Positions 47,361 through 55,974 of a DNA stretch of 64,000 nt are shown piece by piece. Both the position numbers and the translations under genes were made by a program. The number at the start of each line of letters is the position of its first letter. Position 1 is the first letter of the stretch. Location: the NCBI RefSeq assembly GCF_023544465.1, contig NZ_JALPVL010000019.1, forward strand, positions 80,352-144,351, written 5' to 3'. Under the pieces are notes generated by a model. That model was given only the letters and a program-made list of their open reading frames with translations, made no database searches and was not told the DNA's origin. Origin of the DNA: Paractinoplanes maris. GTDB taxonomy: Bacteria; Actinomycetota; Actinomycetes; Mycobacteriales; Micromonosporaceae.

Positions 47361-48668
47361 TTACCCCTTCCGGTCGTACGCCCAGACGACGAGCTGGCCG
47401 TACATCGAGCGGCAGACCAGCCGCTCGGGCGCGGCCTGACAATCACCCGTGCCGGCCGGCAGCGGCCCCAGCAGCCGTGGCTGCACCTCGCCCGGTCGGG
47501 CGACGGCGACCATCGTACGACCTCCGTCCGACTCCGAACGCGTGACCAGCAGGTGATCCTCGCTGCCGGCGCCGTAGATCGGGCGCCACCCGGTGAGATC
47601 GACCTGAAGCTGCCCGGTGTCCGGATCGATCAGACCGAGCGGCTGGGTGTTCTCGGCCGTCCCGTAGGCCACGAACGACTTGCCGTACTGCTGGATGCCC
47701 CGCCAGCCCGGGTTGGTCCACCGCACGTCCCCGGTCGCCGGATCGATCGCCCGCATCCCGTCCGGCCCGGACAGGCAGGCCAGCACCCCGCAGGCCTCGA
47801 TGTCGTAGTAGCCGCCGGCCGGCTGCGACCACAGGTTGCGCAGCGTCGTCCCGTCGTAGGCCGAGAACTCCATGTCCGGCCGGCCGGGGTGCCGCAGCAG
47901 CACGACGCCGTCGACCACGGCCGGGTTGGTCGGGTCGTAGTCGGCGGGCGGGACGGCCGCGGTGACCAGCCGCTCCCCGGTGACCAGGTCGTGCACGGCC
48001 ATCGTCCGGTTGTCGTGCACCAGCAGCATGCGGGTGCCGGAGTCGCCCGGCCCGGGCAGCCCGGTGAGCACCGCGCTGGACGGCACGTCGACGGTCCAGC
48101 GGGTGCGCCCGGTGACCGGGTCGATCGCCTCCACCGGTCCCTGCACCCGCCGGGCGACGCCCCCCATGCTGCGGGTGGGCGAGGCGGCGAGCAGGGTCGG
48201 CGACCCGGCCAGGGTGACCACGTTGCCCGACCGGCGCCACTGCCGGGTGCCGTCGGCCAGCGAGATCGCGGTGGTGCCCGGGTCGCGGGAGCCGACCGTC
48301 CACGGCCGCATCAGCACCAGGCCGGAGCCGAGCCGCAGCCGGAAGGCGGGGGCGGTCTGCCCGGCCTCCCACTGGGTCGCGCCGTTGTCGAGGTCGTAGG
48401 CGCTGAGCATGCCGAAGCTCTGGGCGAGCAGCCGGCCGTCCTCGGTCAGCGCGTACGCGTCGGCCGGCCCCACCGACAGGCTGAACACCTCGGTCAGCGC
48501 GGCCTTGGCGGGCGCCATCGAGGCACCCGCGGTGAGCAGGATGAGGGTGGTCAGGACGGCGGCCGGGAACCACCCCGGGAAGGTCGAGCGCTGCGGCGAG
48601 TCATACGAATCGGGTTCCCCACGTTCCAGGCCCAGATCGATGATCACCGTGTTGCTCTGCACCGTCAT
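47361..48668 (-). CDS. membrane-anchored PQQ-like beta-propeller protein, paralogue 3
   Basis: This 435-aa protein is the first of the three paralogues to be transcribed. It carries VIIDLGL near its N-terminus, one membrane helix (about 33-53), blades DLDNGATQWEA, DPVTGRTRWTV, DPATGDVRWTN, DPDTGQLQVDL, and a C-terminal Cys pair in GDCQAAPERLVCRS. Paralogues 2 and 3 share the TGQ.QVDL.GWR motif, indicating a more recent common origin than with paralogue 1. The start at 48668 has TGAGG shortly upstream. Ligand and function unknown. Confidence 0.82.
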   Translation of the reverse strand: MTVQSNTVIIDLGLERGEPDSYDSPQRSTFPGWFPAAVLTTLILLTAGASMAPAKAALTEVFSLSVGPADAYALTEDGRLLAQSFGMLSAYDLDNGATQWEAGQTAPAFRLRLGSGLVLMRPWTVGSRDPGTTAISLADGTRQWRRSGNVVTLAGSPTLLAASPTRSMGGVARRVQGPVEAIDPVTGRTRWTVDVPSSAVLTGLPGPGDSGTRMLLVHDNRTMAVHDLVTGERLVTAAVPPADYDPTNPAVVDGVVLLRHPGRPDMEFSAYDGTTLRNLWSQPAGGYYDIEACGVLACLSGPDGMRAIDPATGDVRWTNPGWRGIQQYGKSFVAYGTAENTQPLGLIDPDTGQLQVDLTGWRPIYGAGSEDHLLVTRSESDGGRTMVAVARPGEVQPRLLGPLPAGTGDCQAAPERLVCRSMYGQLVVWAYDRKG

Positions 48669-48751
48669 GCCTCAAAGGTAACGAGCAGATAACGGCATCG
48701 CCCCACGCCGGTCCGTTTCGCGGGGCAATCACCAAATTATCGCGCCTCGCA

Positions 48752-50668
48752 TCACGCCTTGTGCTGAAGCTCCGGCTGGTCGGCCAGCTTCGACACCCAC
48801 TCGATGACGTCGCGGGCCACGTCCTGAGCGGTGAGGCCGAGCTCGGTCAGGATCTCGGTCCGCGTGCCGTGCGGGTGCCACCCGGCCGGTACGCCGAAGT
48901 CGCGCAGCGGCACCTCGACCCCCGCGTCGCGCAGGGCACTCGCCACCGCGTCACCCACGCCGCCGGCCCGCATGCCGTCCTCCAGCGTGACCACGAGACG
49001 GTGCTGACTGGCCAGGCCGGTCAGCTCGATCGGCACCGGGCGCACCCAGCGCGGGTCGGCCACGGTGACCCCGAAGCCCTGCTCGGCCAGCCGACCGGCC
49101 ACGTCCAGGCCGAGCCCGGCGAACGAGCCGACCGCGACCAGCAGCACGTCCTTGCGCTCGTCCTCGCGCAGCACGTCGATCTGACCGGCGCGGCGCACCG
49201 CGGGCAGAGCGGCCGGGACGGCACCGGTCGGGAAGCGGACGATCGTCGGGCCGTCGTCGACCGCGATCGCCTCGCGCAGCTCCTCCCGCAGCGTGGCCTC
49301 GTCGCGCGGCGCCGCGATGCGCAGGCCGGGGACGACCCCGAAGACGCTCATGTCCCAGATGCCGTAGTGGCTGGGCCCGTCGGGACCGGTGATGCCGGCC
49401 CGGTCGAGCACGAACGTGACCGGCAGCTCGTGCATCGCCACATCGAGCAGCACCTGGTCGAAGGCGCGGTTGAGGAAGGTGGCGTAGACCGCGACCACCG
49501 GGTGCAGGCCGCCCATGGCCAGCCCGGCCGCACTGGTCACCGCGTGCTGCTCGGCGATGCCGACGTCGTACGCCCGCTCGGGGTATTTCTTGGCCAGCGC
49601 GGCGATGCCGGTCGGCTCGGCCATGGCGGCGGTGATGCCCACCACGTCCGGCCGCTCATCAGCGATCTTGACCAGCTCGTCGGCGAAGACGCTGGTCCAC
49701 TTCAGCTTGGACGCGCCCAGCAGCTTGCCGGTCTCGGCGTCGAACGCGCCCGGGCTGTGCAGGCAGTCGGCCTCGTCCTGCTCGGCGGGCCGGTAGCCGT
49801 AGCCCTTGCGGGTCACCGCGTGCACGATGACCGGGGCGTTGAAGCCCTTGGCCCGGCGCAGCGCCGACTCCATGGCCTGCACGTCGTGGCCGTCGACCGG
49901 GCCGAGGTATTTGATGCCCAGGTCCTCGAACATCGGCTGCGGGCTGACCGCGTCCTTGATGCCCCGCTTGACCGCGTGCAGCACCTCGTAGACCGGCTTG
50001 CCCACCACCGGGGTCGAGCCCAGCGCGTCCTTGACCAGGTCGAGCACCTTTTCGTAGCCGGGGTTGAGCCGCAGCGTGGAGAGGTGGTCGGCCAGGCCGC
50101 CGATGGTCGGCGAATAGGACCGGCCGTTGTCGTTGACGACGATGACCAGCCGGTTCTTGGCGGCGGCGATGTTGTTGAGCGCCTCCCAGCACATGCCGCC
50201 GGTGAGCGCGCCGTCGCCGACCACGGCCACGGTGTGCCGGTCCTCGCCGCGCAGCGCGAACGCCTTGGACAGGCCGTCGGCGTAGGACAGCGCGGTCGAG
50301 GCGTGCGAGTTCTCGATCAGGTCGTGCTCGCTCTCGGCCCGGCTCGGGTAACCGGTGAGCCCGCCGCGCTGGCGCAGCAGGTCGAAGCCGTCCTGCCGGC
50401 CGGTGACGATCTTGTGGACATAGGCCTGGTGGCCGGTGTCGAAGAGCACGCGGTCGCGGGGCGAGTCGAAGACCCGGTGGATGGCCAGCGTGGTCTCGAC
50501 GACACCGAGGTTGGGGCCGAGGTGGCCGCCGGTGCGCGACACCTTGGCCACCAGGAAGTCACGAATCTCCGCCGCCAGGAGGGTCAGCTGCTCGGTGGTC
50601 AGGCGCTTGAGGTCACCCGGTGAGGTGATGCTCGCCAGGATGCCGTCGGAGGCGGAGAGGTCGCTCAT
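48752..50668 (-). CDS. dxs: 1-deoxy-D-xylulose-5-phosphate synthase
   Basis: The 638-aa transketolase-like enzyme has all DXS marks: FDTGHQAYVHK, the thiamine-diphosphate motif GDGALTGGMCWEALNN...NDN, DVGIAEQHAVTSAAGLA with the catalytic-loop Glu, DRAGITGPDGPSHYG, and the C-terminal domain. It makes DXP from pyruvate and glyceraldehyde 3-phosphate, the first step of the MEP isoprenoid pathway. ATG 50668 (MSDL) gives the family length. It is divergent from folD. Confidence 0.96.
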   Translation of the reverse strand: MSDLSASDGILASITSPGDLKRLTTEQLTLLAAEIRDFLVAKVSRTGGHLGPNLGVVETTLAIHRVFDSPRDRVLFDTGHQAYVHKIVTGRQDGFDLLRQRGGLTGYPSRAESEHDLIENSHASTALSYADGLSKAFALRGEDRHTVAVVGDGALTGGMCWEALNNIAAAKNRLVIVVNDNGRSYSPTIGGLADHLSTLRLNPGYEKVLDLVKDALGSTPVVGKPVYEVLHAVKRGIKDAVSPQPMFEDLGIKYLGPVDGHDVQAMESALRRAKGFNAPVIVHAVTRKGYGYRPAEQDEADCLHSPGAFDAETGKLLGASKLKWTSVFADELVKIADERPDVVGITAAMAEPTGIAALAKKYPERAYDVGIAEQHAVTSAAGLAMGGLHPVVAVYATFLNRAFDQVLLDVAMHELPVTFVLDRAGITGPDGPSHYGIWDMSVFGVVPGLRIAAPRDEATLREELREAIAVDDGPTIVRFPTGAVPAALPAVRRAGQIDVLREDERKDVLLVAVGSFAGLGLDVAGRLAEQGFGVTVADPRWVRPVPIELTGLASQHRLVVTLEDGMRAGGVGDAVASALRDAGVEVPLRDFGVPAGWHPHGTRTEILTELGLTAQDVARDVIEWVSKLADQPELQHKA

Positions 50669-50830
50669 GACGCCGAAGTCTATCGGCGTGCTGCGACAGC
50701 GCATCCCGGCCGAAGAGCCGGGACCAGGTCCTACACACAACCGACACATGTGCCTGACCTGCGTTCCCCTGGTGATCTACCGCACAGTAACAACCCGGTA
50801 TCAAAGGCTTGGACCGCGTCGGGCATGCTT

Positions 50831-50912
50831 GACGGACGCGACTGGCGGCACCGGGGATGGGCACAGACCATCGGGGAGCCTGTCACGGGGTGTCGACCGC
50901 CTGGGCCCCCGT
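50831..50912 (+). promoter_or_regulatory. ZTP (pfl) riboswitch upstream of folD
   Basis: The folD leader contains the conserved ZTP/ZMP aptamer blocks in order: cgactggcg (50839-50847), ccatcggggagc (50868-50879) after a gatgg...ccatc hairpin, and ccgcctgggc (50897-50906). This is the pfl motif, which senses the purine-synthesis intermediate AICAR (ZMP/ZTP) and turns on one-carbon genes such as folD when 10-formyl-THF is short. The ribosome site gagggag (50918-50924) sits in the loop of a small cgac/gtcg hairpin just after the aptamer, which suggests control of translation initiation. Confidence 0.92.
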
Positions 50913-50928
50913 GCGACGAGGGAGTCGT

Positions 50929-51795
50929 ATGTCCGCACGCCTTCTGCCCGGCGCTCCGGTCGCCGAGGCTGTCCTGGCCGACGTCTCCGAGCGCGCCGCC
51001 AAGCTCACCGCCCAGGGCGTCACGCCCAGCCTGGCCACCGTGCTGGTCGGTGACGACGACGCCAGCGCCGGATACATCCGCATCAAGCAGCGGCAGGCCG
51101 CCGAGCTCGGCTTCGCCTCACCCCATCGGCATCTGCCGGGCGACATCTCCCAGGAGCAGCTGTACGAGGTCATCGCCGAGCTGAACGCCGACACCAGCGT
51201 GCACGGGGTGCTCATCCAGTACCCGATCCCGGCCCACCTCGACTACGACGCCGCGCTGCAGACCCTCGACCCCGACAAGGACGTCGACGGCATGCACCCG
51301 CTCAACATGGGCCGGCTCGCGATCGGCCTGCCCGGCCCGCTGCCCTGCACCCCGGCCGGCATCGAGGCACTGCTCGCCCACTACGACATTCCGGTCGCCG
51401 GCCGCGAGGTCGTCATCCTGGGCCGCGGCGCCACCCTGGGCCGCCCGCTGGCCATGCTGCTGGCGCAGAAGCGGCCGACCGCCAACGCCGCCGTGACCGT
51501 GGTCCACACCGGCGTACCGGATTGGGACCGCTACACCCGCCGGGCCGAGATCCTGGTCGCCGCGGCCGGTGTGCCCGGCATCATCCAGCCCGAGCACGTC
51601 CGGCCGGGCGCGACGGTGATCGGCGCCGGGGTCCGCTACGCGGGCAAGCGCCTGCTGCCCGACGTGGCCGAGGAGTGCGCCGAGGTCGCCGGGGCCATCA
51701 CGCCACGGGTGGGCGGGGTGGGCCCGACGACCGTCGCGATGTTGTTCCGCAACGCCATCAACGCGGCTGAGCGGGCGGTCGCCACAGCCGGGTGA
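50929..51795 (+). CDS. folD: methylene-tetrahydrofolate dehydrogenase / methenyl-THF cyclohydrolase
   Basis: The 288-aa bifunctional enzyme has YIRIKQRQAAELG with catalytic Lys53, the GVLIQYPIPAHLD motif, DVDGMHPLNMGRL, PCTPAGIEALL, and the NADP-binding GRGATLGRPLA. It interconverts methylene-THF and 10-formyl-THF, linking serine-derived carbon to purine and thymidylate synthesis. ATG 50929 follows ggagtc closely. Expression is predicted to be under the upstream ZTP riboswitch. The end of the gene is 16 bases from the convergent methyltransferase gene. Confidence 0.96.
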   Translation: MSARLLPGAPVAEAVLADVSERAAKLTAQGVTPSLATVLVGDDDASAGYIRIKQRQAAELGFASPHRHLPGDISQEQLYEVIAELNADTSVHGVLIQYPIPAHLDYDAALQTLDPDKDVDGMHPLNMGRLAIGLPGPLPCTPAGIEALLAHYDIPVAGREVVILGRGATLGRPLAMLLAQKRPTANAAVTVVHTGVPDWDRYTRRAEILVAAAGVPGIIQPEHVRPGATVIGAGVRYAGKRLLPDVAEECAEVAGAITPRVGGVGPTTVAMLFRNAINAAERAVATAG

Positions 51796-51811
51796 CCCGG
51801 CCGGTGAGCTG

Positions 51812-53146
51812 TCAGCTTGCCGGCTCCGAGGTTGGCTCCACAGCCGACTCCGGGGCCGGCTCCAGCAGGGCCACACACTCGATGTGCTGGGTCATCGGGA
51901 AACAGTCGAAGGCCCGCAGCGTGGTCAGCTTCCAGCCCAGCCCCTGGAAGGTGGCGATGTCCCGGGCCAGCGAGGCCGGGTCACAGGACACATAGGCCAC
52001 TGCCCGCGGTCCGGCCTCGGCCACCGAGCGCACCACCTTGGCCCCGGCGCCGGCCCGCGGCGGGTCGAGCACCACGAGGTCGACCGGCCCGGTGACCCGG
52101 CGGCGGGACAGCGCCGCCTCCACCCGCGCCTCGACCACCTCGGCCGAGGGCAGATCGGCCAGGTTCCGCCGGGCCGAGACGACGCCCGCCCGGGACGACT
52201 CGACCACGGTCGTCCGCCCGTGGGTGCGCTCGGCGACCGCACCCGCGAAGAGGCCGGCACCGCCGTAGAGGTCCCAGGTGACCTCACCCTCGGCCGGTTG
52301 CAGCAACTCCACCACCGCGGCCGCCAGCGTCTGCGCCGCGGCCGGGTGCACCTGCCAGAAGCCGTCGGGCGGCAACTGCCAGCGCCGGCCGGCCGCCACC
52401 TCGGTGACCTCCTCCGGACCGGACACCCGCACCTGCCCGTTGTTGCCGAGCGCCGTGCCGTCGGCCGGATCGTCCGGCGGAAGCACACCCCCGCCCGAGG
52501 CAGGCCGGGACAGCACCGCCACGTCGCCGCCGGTCGTCGCCACCGCGGCCACGGCGTCGGTGCCGGGCCATTCGAGCTTCAGCACGTCGAGCGCCTGGAT
52601 GGCCGGGTGCGCGATCCGGCACCGGTCGATCGCCACCACCTCGTGCGAACGGTGTTTCAGCAGACCGGCCCGGTCGGCCGCGTCGACGGCATACCGGACC
52701 CGGCTCCGCCAGCCGAGCAGCCCCGAGCTGTCGGGCCCGGTCCGCCCGGCCTCGTTCGGCAGCTCCTCGACGCGTACGTCCCAGGAAAGCCCGGCCAACC
52801 GCCGGAGCTGTTCCTCGACGACGGCCTTCTTCCACTGTCGCTGTGCCTCGCCGGAAGCGTGCTGAAGGTCGCAGCCGCCGCAGGCACCCGGACGGGCGTA
52901 CGGGCAGGGCGGCTCGACCCGGTCGGGCGAGGCCTCGTGGATCGTGACCGCGTCGGCCCGCAGGAAGCCCTTGTGCACCTCGGTGATCTCGGCGGTCACC
53001 CGCTCGCCGGGCAGCGCGTGCCGCACGAAGACGACGCGGCCGTGCTCGCCGCCCAGTCGCGCGACGCAGTGTCCGCCGTGCGCGGGCGCGCCCACGGTGA
53101 GTTCGACACGGTCGCCTTCGACGAGGTCGGGTCCGGTGGTGATCAA
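51812..53146 (-). CDS. TrmA/RlmCD-family RNA (uracil-5-)-methyltransferase with TRAM domain
   Basis: The 444-aa protein has an N-terminal TRAM OB domain (about 5-70), a [4Fe-4S] cluster motif (Cys81, Cys89, Cys92 plus Cys in DRCRIAH), and a SAM-binding domain (DLYGGAGLFAGAV). The catalytic Cys388 is in YVSCDPASLARD. It methylates uridine C5 in rRNA or tRNA. The mycobacterial counterpart is Rv2689c. Its ATG overlaps the stop of the upstream permease gene by four bases. Confidence 0.9.
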   Translation of the reverse strand: MITTGPDLVEGDRVELTVGAPAHGGHCVARLGGEHGRVVFVRHALPGERVTAEITEVHKGFLRADAVTIHEASPDRVEPPCPYARPGACGGCDLQHASGEAQRQWKKAVVEEQLRRLAGLSWDVRVEELPNEAGRTGPDSSGLLGWRSRVRYAVDAADRAGLLKHRSHEVVAIDRCRIAHPAIQALDVLKLEWPGTDAVAAVATTGGDVAVLSRPASGGGVLPPDDPADGTALGNNGQVRVSGPEEVTEVAAGRRWQLPPDGFWQVHPAAAQTLAAAVVELLQPAEGEVTWDLYGGAGLFAGAVAERTHGRTTVVESSRAGVVSARRNLADLPSAEVVEARVEAALSRRRVTGPVDLVVLDPPRAGAGAKVVRSVAEAGPRAVAYVSCDPASLARDIATFQGLGWKLTTLRAFDCFPMTQHIECVALLEPAPESAVEPTSEPAS

Positions 53147-55194
53147 GAGTGCGACTCCGGGGTTCGGTCGGCGGAAGGTTCGGGCTCAGGTTCGGGCTCG
53201 GCTGGGCGTACCCGGGGACCGCGCGCGGGCACCCGGGTCAGGCTCTGGTCGAAACGGTCGAGGTCGCGGTCCTGGCTGGAGCGCAGCTGCCACGGCACGC
53301 TGGTGACCATCACGCCCGGCTCGAACAGCAGCCGGCCCTTGATCCGGAGCGCGCTCTGGTTGTGCAGCAGGTTCTCCCACCAGCGGCCGACGACGTATTC
53401 GGGCACGAAGACGGTGACCACGTCGCGCGGGGAGCCCCGCCGCACACCCTTGACGAAGTCGATGATCGGGCCGGTGATCTCCCGGTACGGCGAGTCGACG
53501 ACGGTCAGCGGCACCGGGATCTGGCGGCGCTCCCACTCCTCCTGGATCGCCCGGGTGTCCTTGTCGTCCACGTTCACGGTGACCGCGGTCAGCGTGTCGG
53601 GCCGGGTCGCCTGCGCATACGCCACCGCCCGCAGGGTCGGCATGTGCACCTTGCTGACCAGCACCACCGCGTGGTTGCGGGAGGGCAGCACGGGGCGCTC
53701 CTCGGTCGGCTCCAGCTCACGCGAGACCCGCGTGTAGTGCTTGCGGATGGCCAGCATGAGCCCGTAGATGACCACCATGGCGGCGATCGCGATCCACGCG
53801 CCGAGCAGGAACTTGGTGATCAGCACGATGATCAGGACGGCGCCGGTCAGGCCCATGCCGAAGGTGTTGATCGCCCGCGACCGGACCATCCGGCGTCGTC
53901 GCTCCGGATCGCGCTGGGTGCGCAGCAGCCGGTTCCAGTGCCGGATCATGCCGCCCTGCGACAGGGTGAACGACACGAAGACGCCCACGATGTAGAGCTG
54001 GATCAGCCGGGTCGTCTCGGCCTGGAACGCCACCACCAGCACCATCGCCGCGATGGCCAGGAAGACGATGCCGTTGCTGAAGGCCAGCCGGTCGCCGCGG
54101 GTGTGCAGCTGGCGGGGCAGATAGCGGTCCTGGGCGAGGATCGAGCCGAGCACCGGGAAGCCGTTGAAGGCGGTGTTGGCGGCCAGGAAGAGGATCAGCG
54201 CGGTGACCGCGCCGACCAGGTAGAGCAGGATCGACCCGGCCCCGAACACGGTCTCGCCCAGCTGCGCGGTGACCGTCTTCTGCACGTAGTCGGCCGGGCC
54301 GGAGACGATCTGCAGCGTCGGGTCCTCGACGTACTGCAGGTGGGTCGCCTGGGCCAGCAGCACCATCCCGACCAGCATGACGATCGACAGGCCGCCCAGC
54401 AGCAGCAGCGTGGTCGCGGCGTTCTTGCTCTTGGGCGGCTTGAAGGCGGGCACACCGTTCGAGATGGCCTCGACGCCGGTGAGCGCCGCACAACCCGACG
54501 AGAACGTCCGCAACAGCAGATAGGCGAAGCCGAAGCTGGTGAGATGGTCCTCCTCGGCCGTGATCACCAGGCCCGCGCTGGGCGCCCGCAGGTCGTCACC
54601 GAGGACATAGACCCGGAACAGACCGGTCAGGATCATCCCGACGATCACCACGATGAACAGGTAGGTCGGTACGGCGAAGGCGGTGCCGGACTCGCGCAGC
54701 CCGCGCAGGTTGAGCGCGGTCAGCACGGCGATCGCGCCGATCGCGAAGCCCACCTTGTGGTCGGCGACGAACGGCACCACCGAGCCCAGGTTGTTGACCC
54801 CGGCCGCGCTCGACACGGCCACGGTGAGGATGTAGTCGACCAGCAGCGCGCTGCCCACCCCCAGGCCGGCCCGGGGCCCCAGGTTGACCGTGGCGACCTC
54901 GTAGTCACCGCCGCCGGACGGATAGGCGTGCACGTTCTGCCGGTAGCTGGCGACCACGGTGACCATCACGACGGCGACGGCCAAGGTGATCCACGGGGAG
55001 ATGTAGAAGGCACCGGCCCCGGCGATCGACAGCGTCAGCAGGATCTCGTCGGGCGCGTAGGCCACGCTGGAGAGCGCGTCGCTGGCGAACACCGGCAGGG
55101 CGATGCGCTTGGGGAGCAGAGTGTGCTGCAACCGGTCCGACCGGAACGGCCGGCCCAGCAGCAGCCGCTTCGCGAGGGAGGTCGTACTGGCCAC
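53143..55194 (-). CDS. KimA-like potassium importer (APC superfamily)
   Basis: The 683-aa protein has about twelve membrane helices and a cytoplasmic C-terminal domain of about 200 residues. SDALSSVAYAPDEILL (39-54) and HAYPSGGGDYEVA followed by SALLVDYILTVAVS match the KimA/YdaO branch of the APC superfamily, K+/H+ symporters regulated by c-di-AMP in Bacillus. Mycobacterial Rv2690c is the positional counterpart. The gene is divergent from two TrkA-type genes. GTG 55194 was chosen as start; no ribosome site precedes it, so leaderless translation is possible. Amino-acid transport remains an alternative. Confidence 0.83.
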   Translation of the reverse strand: MASTTSLAKRLLLGRPFRSDRLQHTLLPKRIALPVFASDALSSVAYAPDEILLTLSIAGAGAFYISPWITLAVAVVMVTVVASYRQNVHAYPSGGGDYEVATVNLGPRAGLGVGSALLVDYILTVAVSSAAGVNNLGSVVPFVADHKVGFAIGAIAVLTALNLRGLRESGTAFAVPTYLFIVVIVGMILTGLFRVYVLGDDLRAPSAGLVITAEEDHLTSFGFAYLLLRTFSSGCAALTGVEAISNGVPAFKPPKSKNAATTLLLLGGLSIVMLVGMVLLAQATHLQYVEDPTLQIVSGPADYVQKTVTAQLGETVFGAGSILLYLVGAVTALILFLAANTAFNGFPVLGSILAQDRYLPRQLHTRGDRLAFSNGIVFLAIAAMVLVVAFQAETTRLIQLYIVGVFVSFTLSQGGMIRHWNRLLRTQRDPERRRRMVRSRAINTFGMGLTGAVLIIVLITKFLLGAWIAIAAMVVIYGLMLAIRKHYTRVSRELEPTEERPVLPSRNHAVVLVSKVHMPTLRAVAYAQATRPDTLTAVTVNVDDKDTRAIQEEWERRQIPVPLTVVDSPYREITGPIIDFVKGVRRGSPRDVVTVFVPEYVVGRWWENLLHNQSALRIKGRLLFEPGVMVTSVPWQLRSSQDRDLDRFDQSLTRVPARGPRVRPAEPEPEPEPSADRTPESHS

Positions 55195-55306
55195 GAGTGC
55201 AAAGCGTACGGCGGCCCGCGGGGACTCGTACCCCGCCCCGGCCACCGCCCCTGGCGGACGCATGGCAATCTCTCACTCAGCACACCCATCGGGGAGGACA
55301 CGAGAC

Positions 55307-55972
55307 GTGCACGTGGTGATCATGGGATGCGGCCGGCTCGGTTCGACGCTCGCCCACAAACTCTCCGAACGGGGCCACTCGGTCGCCGTCATCGATCAGA
55401 ACTCGGATGCTTTCCGCAGGCTGGGCTCCGATTTCGGCGGCATCACGGTGACCGGCATCGGTTTCGACCGCGACGTGCTACGAGCCGCCGACATCGAGCG
55501 GGCGGACGCTTTCGCGGCCGTCTCCAGCGGCGACAACTCCAACATCATCTCGGCCCGGCTGGCCCGCGAGACGTTCGGCGTCTCCCGGGTCGTGGCCCGC
55601 ATCTACGACCAGAAACGGGCCCAGGTCTACGAGCGGCTGGGCATCCCGACCGTCGCCACGATCCGCTGGGCGGCCGACCGGATGGTCCGCCACCTGGTGC
55701 CCGAGGGCACCGTCGAGGTGTTCCGCGACCCGACCAGCGTGGTCTCGATCGTCGAGGCGCCGCTGCACCGCGACTGGGTCGGCCGCACGCTGAAGTCGCT
55801 CGAGGAGCGCTCCGGCGCCCGGGTGGCCTATCTGATGCGGTTCGGCATGGGCACGCTGGGCACCGCGTCCACCGTGCTCCAGGACGGCGATCAGGTCTTC
55901 ATGCTGGTCACCGACGAGACGGTGGGCGCCGTGCTGGACATCGCGTGCGGCGCCGACCAGGAAGGGCAGTGA
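55307..55972 (+). CDS. TrkA-family potassium-uptake regulator (CeoB-like)
   Basis: The 221-aa protein has an RCK_N Rossmann domain (VIMGCGRLGSTLAHKLSERGHSVAVID, residues about 4-30) and an RCK_C domain (after about 135). It binds NAD(H) or ATP and gates a K+ transporter at the membrane. The start is GTG 55307, preceded by GGGGAGG. It is followed two bases later by a second TrkA protein; in M. tuberculosis these are ceoB and ceoC. No TrkH/TrkG membrane subunit is in the window, so the adjacent KimA-like permease is the nearest candidate partner. Confidence 0.9.
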   Translation: MHVVIMGCGRLGSTLAHKLSERGHSVAVIDQNSDAFRRLGSDFGGITVTGIGFDRDVLRAADIERADAFAAVSSGDNSNIISARLARETFGVSRVVARIYDQKRAQVYERLGIPTVATIRWAADRMVRHLVPEGTVEVFRDPTSVVSIVEAPLHRDWVGRTLKSLEERSGARVAYLMRFGMGTLGTASTVLQDGDQVFMLVTDETVGAVLDIACGADQEGQ

Positions 55973-55974
55973 CC

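Noticed and set aside
45687..48692. A 1001-codon plus-strand open frame over the beta-propeller genes
   Set aside because: Antisense shadow of three well-supported genes; composition rich in Arg, Gly, His and Gln with no domain.
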